NCBI RefSeq assembly: GCF_003732705.1
Contig: NZ_MOBR01000006.1
Coordinates: 141,975 to 205,974, forward strand
Direction of reading: 5' to 3'
DNA length: 64,000 nucleotides
DNA from: Pseudomonas frederiksbergensis
Lineage (GTDB): Bacteria > Pseudomonadota > Gammaproteobacteria > Pseudomonadales > Pseudomonadaceae
Part shown: positions 6,761 through 15,512 of the stretch, in pieces
How the letters are laid out: each line of letters opens with the position of its first letter
Position numbering within the stretch: position 1 is the stretch's first letter
Translations under genes and position numbers: made by a program
Notes under the pieces: generated by a model
Databases searched by the model: none
What the model was told of the DNA's origin: nothing
What the model saw: only the letters and a program-made list of their open reading frames with translations

Positions 6761-9277
6761 TCAGCTCAGAGGCCAATGTTGGTGGCAGGCGTGACGCACC
6801 GCGCTGGCGCTGCTCAACTTGAGCAGGTCCTGGCTGATGCGTCGGCATTCGCTGGCGTCCAGATGCCGGACGCGGTCCTTGATTTCACCGATCTGCACCG
6901 GGCTCACCGACAACTCGCTGACCCCCAGACCGATCAACACGGGCGTGGCCAGCGGATCGGAGGCGAGCGCGCCGCACACCCCGACCCAGCGGTTATGCAC
7001 CGCCGCGCCGGCGCAGGTCTGCGCGATCAATCGCAGTAGCGCCGGGTGCAGCGCATCGACCCGGGAGGCGAGGCCGGCATGGTCGCGGTCCATGGCCAGG
7101 GTGTACTGGGACAAATCGTTGGTGCCGATAGACAGGAAGTCCGCGTGTTCGGCCAGTTGCTCGGCCAATAGCGCGGCGGCCGGGACTTCGATCATCACCC
7201 CCAGCTCCGGGCGTTGGGTCAGCTCCAGCTCAGTGCACAAGGCATCGAGGCGTTGGCGGATGTGCAGCAACTCATCGACTTCGGTGACCATCGGCAACAG
7301 GATCCGGCAGCGCGACAACGGACTGACGTGCAGCAGCGCGCGCAGTTGCTGGTCGAGCAATTCCGGCCGCACTTGGGCCAGACGAATGCCGCGTAAACCG
7401 AGCACCGGATTGGCCTCACTCGGCAGCGGCAGGTAGTCGAGTTGCTTGTCGCCGCCGACGTCGATGGTGCGGATGATCACCGACTTGTCGCCCATGGCGT
7501 CGAGTACGGATTGATAGGCGAGGCGTTGTTCCTGTTCGTCCGGCGCGGTGTTGCGATCCACGAAAAGAAACTCGGTGCGCAGCAGACCGACGCCATCGGC
7601 GCCATTGGCCAAGGCATCCGCAGCTTCAGCGCTGGACGCCACATTAGCCGCGACTTCAATGTGCAATCGATCGAGGGTCAATGCCGGGGTGTGCGCCTGC
7701 GCCTGTTGTTGGGCGCGACGTTGCTGATGATCGAGTTGCGCCTGACGCACTTCGGCCAGGCGTTCGGCGGTTGGCGTCAATTCGAGGCGACCGCCGTCGG
7801 CATCCAGCACCACCGCTTGGCCTTGCTCCTGATCCAACAGCGTCGAACCCAACGCCACCAGGCACGGCAGGCCTTTGCCGCGAGCGAGAATAGCGACGTG
7901 AGAGGTGGCGCCGCCCGCCGCCATGCACAACCCGGCGACACCGTGCTGGCTCAGTTGCAGCAAGTCGGACGGGGTCAGTTCATGGGCGGCGACGATGGCC
8001 CCGGGCGGAATGTCGTAGTGCCAGGTGTCCCCGAGCAGGGCGCGCAGCACCCGTTGCTTGAGGTCGCGCAGATCATTGGCGCGCTCGGCCAGCAATACGC
8101 TGCCAAGTTGCTGGAGGACGTCGCATTGCACGTCGATGGATTGGCTCCAGGCGTGAGTCGCGGCGCTGCCGTTGTCGATGGCGTGCGCCGCCGCGTCCAG
8201 CAGTGCCGGGTCCTCCAGCAGCGCGAGGTGCGCGGCGAAGATCGCTTCTTCGTCGGTGTTTTTGTGCTTGCGGGCTTGGGTCAGAGTGTGGTCGATTTCG
8301 CTGCGTACGACGCTCAGCGCCGTGTCGAGGGCTTGCAGTTGTTGCTCGGGATCGTGGCTGCCGGCGTCCACCGGCAGGCTGATCGCATTCAAGCGAAACA
8401 GCGGCCCGGCGACCAGACCGGGCGCCGCGCAAACACCGTGCAACACACCCGCTTCGGCAGGGCGATTGCGCTGGGCAATCGGCGCTGGCGCAGCGGTGTG
8501 ACTGTCTTGCGCCAGGGCTGTGGATAACGCGCTCAACAAAGCTTGTAACGCTGCTTCGGCATCCGGCCCCTGGCTGCTGACCTGGACTTCTTGCTGCTCG
8601 CCGACGGCCAGGCTCATGATCCCGATCAAGCTGTCGCAGGACGCCGACTTACCAGCGAAATGCAGCTGCGACTTGCTCTTGAAACCTTGCGCGGTTTGCC
8701 GAATCAACGCTGCCGGCCGTGCGTGCAATCCACCGCGATGGGCGATGCGCACATGGCCGTGAACTTCGATGCCAGACACCTCGACTTCAGCCTGCGCACC
8801 ATTGCTCAATCGCCGAACGATATGCAGCAACGGATCGCCGACCTTCACCGATTTCAACGTGATCGGCCTCGCCTGAAAATCCTGGCTGTTGGTCAGGATC
8901 ATCAGGCTGACCAGGCTTTTGCACTGCTGCGCGACCTTGTCCAGGTCATAGCGCAACAGCGGTTGGCCATTGCTGACCCGCGCGCCTTCCTTGACCAGCA
9001 TCGAAAAGCCTTCGCCCTGCAACTCGACCGTGTCCAGGCCCAAATGCAGCAGCAATTCGGCACCGTTGTCGGCGCGCAAGGTCACGGCGTGGCCGGTACG
9101 GGCAACGTGTACCACCACCCCGGCGCAAGGGGCGTGGAGGGTGTCGTTCAATGGATCGATAGCAATCCCGTCACCCATGGCGCCGCTGGCGAACACCGGG
9201 TCCGGGACTTTGGCGAGCGTGAGCACCGGGCCGCTGAGCGGGGCGCTGAGGGTCAGCTCTTTATTATTGTTGTGCAT
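6761..9277 (-). CDS. nagF: PTS multiphosphoryl transfer protein, EIIA(Glc)-HPr-EI fusion
   Basis: The 838-residue protein carries the whole soluble phosphorelay for GlcNAc uptake. Domain order is EIIA of the glucose class (1-150, phosphohistidine His78 in LLLHLGLDTVEL, helper His63), HPr (about 173-255, GLHARPAA with His185) and enzyme I (about 275-838, GGATSHVAILARGKG with His460, then the PEP-binding TIM barrel). The start chosen is the ATG at 9277, just before the EIIA fold; upstream in-frame ATGs at 9316 and 9334 fall in a region with no family similarity and near a REP element. Phosphate should pass to Cys405 of the adjacent EIICB protein. Confidence 0.9.
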   Translation of the reverse strand: MHNNNKELTLSAPLSGPVLTLAKVPDPVFASGAMGDGIAIDPLNDTLHAPCAGVVVHVARTGHAVTLRADNGAELLLHLGLDTVELQGEGFSMLVKEGARVSNGQPLLRYDLDKVAQQCKSLVSLMILTNSQDFQARPITLKSVKVGDPLLHIVRRLSNGAQAEVEVSGIEVHGHVRIAHRGGLHARPAALIRQTAQGFKSKSQLHFAGKSASCDSLIGIMSLAVGEQQEVQVSSQGPDAEAALQALLSALSTALAQDSHTAAPAPIAQRNRPAEAGVLHGVCAAPGLVAGPLFRLNAISLPVDAGSHDPEQQLQALDTALSVVRSEIDHTLTQARKHKNTDEEAIFAAHLALLEDPALLDAAAHAIDNGSAATHAWSQSIDVQCDVLQQLGSVLLAERANDLRDLKQRVLRALLGDTWHYDIPPGAIVAAHELTPSDLLQLSQHGVAGLCMAAGGATSHVAILARGKGLPCLVALGSTLLDQEQGQAVVLDADGGRLELTPTAERLAEVRQAQLDHQQRRAQQQAQAHTPALTLDRLHIEVAANVASSAEAADALANGADGVGLLRTEFLFVDRNTAPDEQEQRLAYQSVLDAMGDKSVIIRTIDVGGDKQLDYLPLPSEANPVLGLRGIRLAQVRPELLDQQLRALLHVSPLSRCRILLPMVTEVDELLHIRQRLDALCTELELTQRPELGVMIEVPAAALLAEQLAEHADFLSIGTNDLSQYTLAMDRDHAGLASRVDALHPALLRLIAQTCAGAAVHNRWVGVCGALASDPLATPVLIGLGVSELSVSPVQIGEIKDRVRHLDASECRRISQDLLKLSSASAVRHACHQHWPLS

Positions 9278-9323
9278 GGCTCGGTACTCATCAGTAAACA
9301 ATTCGGTTCGGATCATTCCCCCT

Positions 9324-9417
9324 TGTAGGAGCAAAGCTTGCTCGCGATGGCGTCGTTACATCCGATGCATCAACGGCGATTGGAATGCCGTCATCGCGAG
9401 CAAGCTTTGCTCCTACA
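9324..9417. repeat. REP pair inside nag operon
   Basis: Inverted copies (TGTAGGAGCAAAGCTTGCTC and its complement) at about 9324-9349 and 9392-9417, in the 152-bp gap between the deaminase and the phosphotransferase fusion. An intra-operon palindrome could lower or stabilise the distal nagFE message. Confidence 0.85.
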
Positions 9418-9429
9418 GGGTTGATCGAC

Positions 9430-10452
9430 TCAATGGGTGCGCGTCACTTTGCTCAAATGCCTTGGTTGGTCCGGGTCCATGCCTCGGGCGACGGCCAAAC
9501 CGGCGGCCATGACGTAGAAACTCTGGATCGCCAGGATCGGATCGAGGGCCGGGTGTTCGGCGCGGGTCAGGGTCAGGTCGCGTTCAGTGATGTCATCGGG
9601 CGCGGCCAGCAATACACGGGCGCCGCGTTGGCGCATGTCCGCAGCCAGACTCAGCAACCCGGCCTGCTCGGCACCGCGCGGGGCGAATACCAGCAGCGGG
9701 TATTGCTCGCCGATCAATGCCATCGGGCCGTGGCGCACTTCGGCGCTGCTGAAGGCTTCGGCCTGGATCGCCGAGGTTTCCTTGAATTTCAGTGCGGCTT
9801 CCTGGGCGATGGCAAAACCGGCGCCACGACCGATCACCATCAAGCGCTGACAATCGCGCAAGGCATCGATGGCCAGGCTCCAGTCCTGTTGTGCCGCTTC
9901 GCGCAAACCTTCCGGCAGGGCATTGCCGGCTTCGAGCAATTCCACGTCGTCTTTCCAGTGCGCGATCAACCGGGCGCTGGCGCTGAGGGTGGCGATAAAA
10001 CTCTTGGTCGCGGCGACGCTGCTTTCGGTGCCGGCCAACAGCGGGAGGCTGAATTCACACGCCGCTTCCAGTGGCGAGTCCGAGGCGTTGACCATGGAAA
10101 TGCTCAGGGCGCCACGCTTGCGCAACAGACGCAGGCTGTTCACCAGGTCCGGGCTCTGTCCCGATTGCGAGAAGGCGAACGCGACTTGGCCGCTGACCTT
10201 CAACGGCGCTTGCTGCATGGTCACCACCGACATCGGCAACGACGCCACCGGGATGCCCAGTTGCTGCATGGTCAGGTAGGCAAAGTAACTCGCCGCGTGA
10301 TCGGAGCTGCCACGGGCCACGGTCATCGCCACTTGCGGTGGCTGACGACGCAGGCGTCCGGCGATCTCGATCATCTGCGGGTCGAGTTGCTGCAATTGGG
10401 CGGCTACGGCCTCGAACGAGGACAGCGCCTCTTCAAGCATTTTTGAAGTCAA
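9430..10452 (-). CDS. SIS-domain glucosamine-6-phosphate deaminase (NagB-II type)
   Basis: A 340-residue protein with two SIS sugar-isomerase domains (about 25-170 and 190-330) and no glutaminase domain, which separates it from GlmS. Motifs include RGSSDHAASYF, AFSQSGQSPD, ESSVAATKSF, the catalytic-site region AALKFKET and AEVRHGPMAL. In a GlcNAc operon this architecture fits the NagB-II type deaminase that converts glucosamine-6-phosphate to fructose-6-phosphate, replacing classical NagB. The start at 10452 overlaps the end of nagA by 20 bp; an ATG at 10440 is an alternative. Translational coupling with nagA is likely. Confidence 0.8.
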   Translation of the reverse strand: MTSKMLEEALSSFEAVAAQLQQLDPQMIEIAGRLRRQPPQVAMTVARGSSDHAASYFAYLTMQQLGIPVASLPMSVVTMQQAPLKVSGQVAFAFSQSGQSPDLVNSLRLLRKRGALSISMVNASDSPLEAACEFSLPLLAGTESSVAATKSFIATLSASARLIAHWKDDVELLEAGNALPEGLREAAQQDWSLAIDALRDCQRLMVIGRGAGFAIAQEAALKFKETSAIQAEAFSSAEVRHGPMALIGEQYPLLVFAPRGAEQAGLLSLAADMRQRGARVLLAAPDDITERDLTLTRAEHPALDPILAIQSFYVMAAGLAVARGMDPDQPRHLSKVTRTH

Positions 10453-11539
10453 TGTCTTCTCCTTCGACCATGACGGCGGTCAGTGTGAGTGAGCGATCCA
10501 GCCGCACGCAGTCAGCCCAGGCGCCGGGGTGCAGGCGTCCGCGTTCGGTGATGCCGAGGTAGTCGGCGGGGAATTGCGACAGACGCTGCGAGGCCTCGGC
10601 GATCGGCAAACCGATCTTCACCAGGTTGCGCAACGCTTGATCCATGGTCAGGGTGCTGCCCGCCAGCGTGCCGTCGGCCAGGCGCACACCGCCCAGGCAT
10701 TTGGTCACGGTGTGGCTGCCGAGCTTGTATTCACCGTCGGGCATGCCGGCGGCGGCGGTCGAATCGGTGACGCAATACAGGCACGGGATCGAGCGCAGGG
10801 CCACGCGCATGGCGCCGGGGTGTACGTGCAGCAAATCCGGAATCAATTCCGCGTATTTGGCGTGGGCCAGGGCCGCGCCGACGATGCCGGGCTCGCGGTG
10901 ATGCAGCGGGCTCATGGCGTTGTAGAGGTGGGTGAAACTGCTGGCGCCGGCCTCCAGCGCGGCCACGCCTTCCTCGTAACTGCCCAGGGTGTGGCCGATT
11001 TGCATGCGCACGCCGCGAGCGCTGAGGGCGCGGATCAAGGCGTCATGGCCGGCGATTTCCGGGGCGATGGTGATCACGCGGATCGGCGCCAGGGCCAGGT
11101 ACGCTTCGACTTCGGCCATCAGCGCGGTGTGGGCGAAATTCGGTTGAGCGCCGAGTTTGCCGGGGTTGATGTACGGGCCTTCAAGGTGCACGCCGAGCAC
11201 CCGGGCGCTGCCTTGCGGGCGCTGCTCGCAATACTCGCCGACGGCTTTGAGCACGCTGGAAATTTCTTCGCTCGGCGCGGTCATGGTGGTGGCCAGCAGC
11301 GAGGTGGTGCCAAAACGCACGTGGGTTTTGGTGATGGTTTCGAAGGCTGTGGCGCCTTCCATGATGTCTTTGCCGCCGCCGCCGTGAACGTGCAGATCGA
11401 TGAAACCCGGCAGCAGGTAGGGCAGATCGTTGTCCGCCGGATCGCAGGGCACGCCTTCGATGGACACGACTTTGCCGTGTTGGTGAATCAGCCGGCCGCG
11501 AACCCAGCCGTGGGCGGTGAGGATGTTGTCTTCGGACAT
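10433..11539 (-). CDS. nagA: N-acetylglucosamine-6-phosphate deacetylase
   Basis: A 368-residue amidohydrolase that removes acetate from GlcNAc-6-phosphate, the first cytosolic step after PTS uptake. Seen in order: the metal-binding motif DLHVHGGGG, the GVHLEGPYINP loop, QIGHTLGSYEEG, the HLYNAMSPLHHREPG histidine segment, and VTDSTAAAGMPDG with the catalytic aspartate. Length is normal. The start is the ATG at 11539 (MSEDNILTAHGWVRG); the frame is open further upstream, but only as antisense to the regulator gene. It lies 14 bp after the regulator's stop and overlaps the deaminase gene. Confidence 0.93.
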   Translation of the reverse strand: MSEDNILTAHGWVRGRLIHQHGKVVSIEGVPCDPADNDLPYLLPGFIDLHVHGGGGKDIMEGATAFETITKTHVRFGTTSLLATTMTAPSEEISSVLKAVGEYCEQRPQGSARVLGVHLEGPYINPGKLGAQPNFAHTALMAEVEAYLALAPIRVITIAPEIAGHDALIRALSARGVRMQIGHTLGSYEEGVAALEAGASSFTHLYNAMSPLHHREPGIVGAALAHAKYAELIPDLLHVHPGAMRVALRSIPCLYCVTDSTAAAGMPDGEYKLGSHTVTKCLGGVRLADGTLAGSTLTMDQALRNLVKIGLPIAEASQRLSQFPADYLGITERGRLHPGAWADCVRLDRSLTLTAVMVEGEDIDFKNA

Positions 11540-11553
11540 GATCGGTTCTCTGA

Positions 11554-12285
11554 TTAGCGACGAAGCTCTGCAACAAAGTCGTAGTAGTCGTTGCGGCAAT
11601 AGGTGTCGGTGACTTCGATGGGCGTGTTGTCTTCCAGGTAGCCGACCCGGGTCATCAGCAGCATGGCGGTGCCGGGGGCGATGCCGACCAGCGCGGCGAA
11701 TTCGTCCGAGGCGTTGATCGCCTGGATGTGTTGCAAGGCGCGGACGATCGGTTTGCCGATGCCGTCGAGGTATTCGTAGAGGGAGTCGCCCACCGCTTGC
11801 GGCTTGGGAATGATCGAGGCGGGCAGGGTGCTCATCTCGATCGCCATCACCGTGTCGTCGGCTTTGCGCAGGCGTTTGAGCCGCGCGACCTTGTCGTTGG
11901 GCGAGAGGCCGAGGCGGATCAGTTCTTCGTGGGTCGGCGGGGTGATTTCCCGCTCCAGCCATTGCGAGCCGGGGACGAAGCCTTTCAGACGAAGCATTTC
12001 GCTGAAACCGGAGAGGCGCGACAGCGGTTGTTCCAGGCGCGGTGTGATGAAGGTGCCGGAACCTTGGTTGCGACGGATCAGGCCTTGTTCGAACAGCACT
12101 TCCAGCGCCTTGCGCGCGGTCACGCGGGAGATGCCCAGCAATTCGCTGAGGCTGCGCTCCGAGGGCATGGCCTGCTCGGCTTTCCATTGGCCGGCGTGGA
12201 TCGCTGCTTCCAGATTGCGCGCCAGTTGCAGGTACAGGGGCGTCGGCTGGGTGTCGTCAGGACGTAGGGCCTGGATGTCATTCAT
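11554..12285 (-). CDS. GntR/HutC-family regulator of the nag operon
   Basis: A 243-residue regulator. The N-terminus (about 8-75) is a winged-helix DNA-binding domain with the GntR motif MPSERSLSELLGISRVTARKA spanning about residues 39-59, and the C-terminal two thirds is a UTRA effector domain. In this family the effector is usually a phosphorylated sugar such as GlcN6P or GlcNAc6P. The start at 12285 (MNDIQAL) precedes the domain; a further upstream frame to 12375 would cover the operator region. It is first in the operon and separated from nagA by 14 bp, so autoregulation is expected. It corresponds to NagQ/NagR of other Pseudomonas. Confidence 0.85.
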   Translation of the reverse strand: MNDIQALRPDDTQPTPLYLQLARNLEAAIHAGQWKAEQAMPSERSLSELLGISRVTARKALEVLFEQGLIRRNQGSGTFITPRLEQPLSRLSGFSEMLRLKGFVPGSQWLEREITPPTHEELIRLGLSPNDKVARLKRLRKADDTVMAIEMSTLPASIIPKPQAVGDSLYEYLDGIGKPIVRALQHIQAINASDEFAALVGIAPGTAMLLMTRVGYLEDNTPIEVTDTYCRNDYYDFVAELRR

Positions 12286-12340
12286 GTAGGTCTTTTCCGA
12301 TGCGGATATTGGATTGTTGTCGCCCGGTGTAGGACGGAAA

Positions 12341-12445
12341 CTAATACCACTTAAATACCATGTCAATGAGGCCACTTTCCTTCAGACGCAGGAAAACCGG
12401 GGCTTAAGGGCTTGTTTGGAGGGGGATGGTTTGAAGTGGTATTAG
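12341..12445. promoter_or_regulatory. Putative operators for the nag regulator
   Basis: CTAATACCACTT at 12341-12352 and its exact complement AAGTGGTATTAG at 12434-12445 form a 12-bp perfect inverted repeat 81 bp apart. A second ATACCA half-site follows the first at 12355-12360, making a tandem pair with 11-bp spacing. They lie directly upstream of the GntR-family gene. TGGTAT-like half-sites are in keeping with HutC/NagR-type operators. Binding is inferred, not shown. Confidence 0.5.
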
Positions 12446-12464
12446 CGGTGGGGATTTTTAAAGC

Positions 12465-12543
12465 AAAGATCGCAGCCTGCGGCAGCGCCTACAGGTGGGA
12501 GTGGTATCTCCGCTGCGGGCGCTGCCGGAGGCTGCGATCTTTT
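12465..12543. repeat. Intergenic palindrome (AAAGATCGCAGCCT type)
   Basis: GCAAAGATCGCAGCCTGCGGCAG at the left pairs with CTGCCGGAGGCTGCGATCTTTT at the right, forming a long imperfect hairpin. It belongs to a different repeat family from the GTAGGAGCGAGG REPs. Confidence 0.75.
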
Positions 12544-12589
12544 TAATTTATTTTTGAAGGGCGACCGGAGGTAGCGACTGGAACACGAT

Positions 12590-12702
12590 GATCGTTCCCA
12601 CGCTCTGCGTGGGAATGCCTCAAGGGACGCTCTGCGTTCCAGCTCTCGAATGGGACGCGGAGCGTCCCGGGCTGCATTCCCACGCGGAGCGTGGGAACGA
12701 TC
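12590..12702. repeat. 113-bp double-palindrome repeat, copy 1
   Basis: Outer arms GATCGTTCCCACGCTCTGCG (12590-) and its near complement ending at 12702 enclose a second inverted pair built from GGACGCTCTGCGT/GACGCGGAGCGTCC. Related copies lie at 17450-17556 and 50143-50255. With 12465-12543 it fills the 420-bp gap between the nag regulator and the L,D-transpeptidase gene. Confidence 0.85.
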
Positions 12703-12704
12703 AA

Positions 12705-13208
12705 TTACGGCCGAATCTCGATCATCGTGCCATCCGGCACCAACCCCCAGACCTCGCGCATGTCCATGTTGCGCATGGCGATACAGCCGTCGGTCCAATC
12801 CAGGGTGTGGAACAGGTCTTCCGGGTAGTCATAGGTGTCGGGAGTGCCGTGGATCATGATCATGCCGCCAGGATCCACGCCTTCGCGCCGGGAACGGGCG
12901 GAGTCGGTAATGTTCGGATAAGAGATGTGCATCGCCAGGTTGAAGCGGTCACTGACCTTGCGCCAATCGACCCAGTAAAACCCTTCCGGGGTGCGCTTGT
13001 CGCCTTCCATCAGCTTGGTGCCCCGGGGGTTTTTGCCCAGGGAAATGCGGTAGGTGCGCAGCGGTTTGCCATCGGCGATCAATTGCAGTTGATGGGCGGA
13101 TTTAAGCACCAGCACTTTTTCGATGGGTTTGCCGTCCAGAGTGACCACGGTGGAGGCCTGGGACACGACAACGAACGACAGGCAAAACAAAGCAAGCAAC
13201 CAGCGCAT
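12705..13208 (-). CDS. L,D-transpeptidase family (YkuD) periplasmic protein
   Basis: A 167-residue protein with a Sec signal peptide (MRWLLALFCLSFVVVSQAS, about 1-19). The YkuD catalytic domain covers roughly residues 30-165. The active-site pattern is intact: His120-Gly in MIMIHGT and the nucleophile Cys142 in TDGCIAMRN. YkuD enzymes make 3-3 or lipoprotein cross-links in peptidoglycan or act as amidases; the short single-domain form without LysM resembles the ErfK/YafK-like group. The specific reaction cannot be told. It stands between a palindromic repeat and a NUDIX gene on the same strand. Confidence 0.85.
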   Translation of the reverse strand: MRWLLALFCLSFVVVSQASTVVTLDGKPIEKVLVLKSAHQLQLIADGKPLRTYRISLGKNPRGTKLMEGDKRTPEGFYWVDWRKVSDRFNLAMHISYPNITDSARSRREGVDPGGMIMIHGTPDTYDYPEDLFHTLDWTDGCIAMRNMDMREVWGLVPDGTMIEIRP

Positions 13209-13273
13209 TGAAACGATATCCCTAGAGGTGTCGCAACTATTTATAAGTTATAGATGGTTTTGTTCACTGAAGC

Positions 13274-13825
13274 TTAAGTGATGGCGGCTTGGGTGAGCGG
13301 CGGAATCGACTCGGATCGCACCGGGTAGACCTCCGTCTGCCGGTCAGCGAAGAAGCATTCTAAGGTACGGCCCACCGTGCGGAAAGCCAGCTCGGACCAA
13401 GGGATATCGGCTTCTTCGAAAAGCTGCACTTCCAGGCTCTCGGGGCCGGCAGAAAAGTCCAGGTCCACCAGTTCGGCGCGGAAGAATACGTGCACTTGGC
13501 TGATGTGCGGCACGTCGATCAACGTATAGATGCTCAGGTTGCGCACCCGGGCGCAGGCTTCTTCGGCGGTCTCGCGCACGGCGGCCTGTTCGATGGTCTC
13601 GCCGTTTTCCATGAACCCGGCGGGCAGGGTCCAGTAACCGAGGCGCGGCTCGATGGCGCGGCGGCACAGCAACACTTTTGAACCCCAGGTGGCCACGCAA
13701 CCGGCGACGATATTGGGGTTCTGGTAGTGAATGGTCTGACAGCTGTCGCAGACAAAACGCAGGCGCGAATCGCCTTCGGGAATGCGCTGGGTGACCGGCT
13801 TACCGCACTGACTGCAAAATTTCAT
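13274..13825 (-). CDS. NUDIX hydrolase with N-terminal zinc ribbon
   Basis: A 183-residue protein. Residues 1-30 form a zinc ribbon with Cys4, Cys7, Cys26 and Cys29, like the one in NudC. The NUDIX box runs from Gly70 to about residue 92 (GFMENGETIEQ then REtaEEA), with the metal-binding glutamates 88 and 89 present; the late glycine of the consensus is replaced (Cys91). This class usually hydrolyses dinucleotides such as NADH or ADP-ribose, but it lacks the NudC N-terminal half, so the substrate is open. It is transcribed away from the CoA pyrophosphatase gene, with a MITE-like element between them. Confidence 0.85.
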   Translation of the reverse strand: MKFCSQCGKPVTQRIPEGDSRLRFVCDSCQTIHYQNPNIVAGCVATWGSKVLLCRRAIEPRLGYWTLPAGFMENGETIEQAAVRETAEEACARVRNLSIYTLIDVPHISQVHVFFRAELVDLDFSAGPESLEVQLFEEADIPWSELAFRTVGRTLECFFADRQTEVYPVRSESIPPLTQAAIT

Positions 13826-13945
13826 GCTTGGGTTCCTGGAGGCTGCGCCTATCTTGGCGTGCGGCGGTGTCAGTCGGCAAGTTGTCGTTTCGCGACATGG
13901 GTCGGATATGGGGTTGGGCGGTCGTTAGGTTTGGTGCATGATGCA

Positions 13946-14106
13946 TAGGGTCTGTTGACGTTTGCTGGCGAACCGCGTTGCAGTGCCAACGCGTGCGAGG
14001 CAAGGCGCGGGATGCAGCTAATGTCTGTTCCCTTGGCAAATCCCGCAACGCAGCCTCGCGCGCGTTGGCGCGCAACGCGGTCGTCAGCAAACGTCAACAG
14101 ACCCTA
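13946..14106. mobile_element. MITE-like hairpin element with 22-bp perfect terminal inverted repeats
   Basis: The 161-bp element has identical inverted ends: 13946-13967 and 14085-14106 are exact reverse complements (starting TAGGGTCTGTTGACG). The complementarity continues inward with a few mismatches for about 60 bp, so the whole element can fold into one hairpin. It has no coding capacity. TA sits at both outer edges, compatible with a TA target duplication if the repeats start at GGG. Its right end is 22 bp before the start codon of the CoA pyrophosphatase gene. Confidence 0.75.
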
Positions 14107-14128
14107 CAGGCACAGATCGAGAACACTC

Positions 14129-14728
14129 ATGCTGGACGAGCTACTGCATCGGGTAAGCAACCACACGCCACGCACCCTTGAAACCGACAAGCGTTTCCCC
14201 GAGGCTGCCGTATTGGTGCCGATCACCCGCAGTGATGAACCGGAACTGGTTCTGACCCTGCGCGCCAGCGGGCTCTCGACCCATGGCGGCGAAGTCGCTT
14301 TCCCCGGCGGTCGACGCGACCCCGAAGACCCTGACCTGATTTTCACCGCCCTGCGCGAAGCCGAAGAAGAAATCGGCCTACCGCCCGGGCTGGTGGAAGT
14401 GATCGGTCCGCTCAGCCCGTTGATCTCCCTGCACGGCATCAAGGTCACGCCTTATGTCGGCGTCATTCCCGATTACGTCGAATACCTGGCCAACGATGCC
14501 GAGATTGCCGCGGTGTTCAGTGTGCCCCTGGAGTTCTTTCGAGAAGATCCGCGGGAACATACCCACCGCATCGATTACCAGGGCCGCAGTTGGTACGTGC
14601 CGAGCTATCGTTATGGCGAGTACAAGATCTGGGGTTTGACGGCGATCATGATCGTCGAGCTGATCAATCTGCTGTATGACGCCGACATCAGCCTGCACCG
14701 TCCCCCGAAAAGCTTTATCAATACTTGA
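14129..14728 (+). CDS. NUDIX CoA pyrophosphatase (NudL/YeaB-like)
   Basis: A 199-residue NUDIX enzyme. The family-specific lead-in is present (LVLTLRASGLSTHGGEVAFP), followed by the NUDIX box GGRRDPEDPD...REAEEEIGL at about residues 60-82. This combination marks the group that splits CoA and its derivatives into phosphopantetheine and 3',5'-ADP. The start at 14129 (MLDELLHRV) is preceded by a GAGAAC ribosome site; the frame is open upstream, but there it runs through the MITE-like element. The promoter must be in or beyond that element. The gamma carbonic anhydrase gene follows after 39 bp. Confidence 0.87.
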   Translation: MLDELLHRVSNHTPRTLETDKRFPEAAVLVPITRSDEPELVLTLRASGLSTHGGEVAFPGGRRDPEDPDLIFTALREAEEEIGLPPGLVEVIGPLSPLISLHGIKVTPYVGVIPDYVEYLANDAEIAAVFSVPLEFFREDPREHTHRIDYQGRSWYVPSYRYGEYKIWGLTAIMIVELINLLYDADISLHRPPKSFINT

Positions 14729-14767
14729 ATGTGAACCCGCGGCTGCCTGAGCCTTGAGGACAATAAG

Positions 14768-15292
14768 ATGAAATACCGTCTGGGCGACGCCCGCGTCGAA
14801 ACCCATCCACAGAGCTGGGTTGCGCCCAATGCCGTGCTGGTGGGCAAGGTCAAACTGGAAGAGGGTGCCAACGTCTGGTTCAACGCCGTGCTGCGTGGCG
14901 ACAATGAACTGATCCTGATCGGCAAGAACAGCAACGTCCAGGACGGCACTGTGATGCACACCGATATGGGCTACCCGCTGACCATCGGCACCGGCGTGAC
15001 CATCGGCCACAACGCCATGCTCCACGGCTGCACCGTCGGCGACTACAGCCTGATCGGCATCAACGCGGTGATCCTCAATGGCGCAAAAATCGGCAAGAAC
15101 TGCATCATCGGCGCCAATTCGCTGATTGGTGAAAACAAGGAGATTCCCGACGGTTCATTGGTCATGGGCTCGCCGGGCAAGGTCGTGCGCGAGCTCACCG
15201 AGCCGCAGAAAAAGATGCTCGAAGCCAGCGCCGCCCACTATGTGCATAACTCACAACGCTATGCCCGCGACCTGGTCGAGCAGGAAGAATGA
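14768..15292 (+). CDS. Gamma carbonic anhydrase family protein
   Basis: A 174-residue left-handed beta-helix protein with hexapeptide repeats throughout (such as [15 protein letters not shown] and [14 protein letters not shown]). The three metal-ligand histidines of the gamma carbonic anhydrase/YrdA/PaaY group are present at His64, His81 and His86. Many such proteins have weak or no carbonic anhydrase activity, so the call stays at family level. A C-terminal helix (about 145-174) closes the trimer in relatives. It overlaps the downstream DUF1289 gene by 4 bp (ATGA), showing translational coupling. Confidence 0.9.
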   Translation: MKYRLGDARVETHPQSWVAPNAVLVGKVKLEEGANVWFNAVLRGDNELILIGKNSNVQDGTVMHTDMGYPLTIGTGVTIGHNAMLHGCTVGDYSLIGINAVILNGAKIGKNCIIGANSLIGENKEIPDGSLVMGSPGKVVRELTEPQKKMLEASAAHYVHNSQRYARDLVEQEE

Positions 15293-15504
15293 ACGCCACC
15301 GAACGACCTGTGCTTTCGCCATGTGTGAACATCTGCGCGCTGGATGACGACGATATCTGCACCGGGTGCCAGCGCACGGTGGAAGAGATTACCCGTTGGA
15401 GCCGGATGGACAACGAAGAGCGGCGCAAGGTGTTGGGGTTGTGTCATGAGCGGGCCAAATCCAGTGGGCTGCTTTGGATGATCGGGGCAAAACCGGGGAA
15501 TTGA
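15289..15504 (+). CDS. DUF1289 family cysteine-rich small protein
   Basis: A 71-residue protein with the DUF1289 signature [21 protein letters not shown], spanning about residues 10-30. Its four cysteines (Cys12, Cys16, Cys24, Cys27) suggest a metal-binding knuckle. The C-terminal part holds [13 protein letters not shown], also typical. Function is unknown for the family. The start overlaps the gamma carbonic anhydrase stop by 4 bp, so the two are co-translated. Confidence 0.88.
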   Translation: MNATERPVLSPCVNICALDDDDICTGCQRTVEEITRWSRMDNEERRKVLGLCHERAKSSGLLWMIGAKPGN

Positions 15505-15512
15505 GGTGCAGC

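Noticed and set aside
5784..6794. Plus-strand frame of 336 codons rich in His, Gln and Asp
   Set aside because: It lies opposite the EIICB gene, whose membrane codons generate this composition on the other strand.
10433..12187. A 584-codon version of nagA
   Set aside because: Only the part from 11539 matches the deacetylase; the upstream part is out of frame within the GntR regulator gene.
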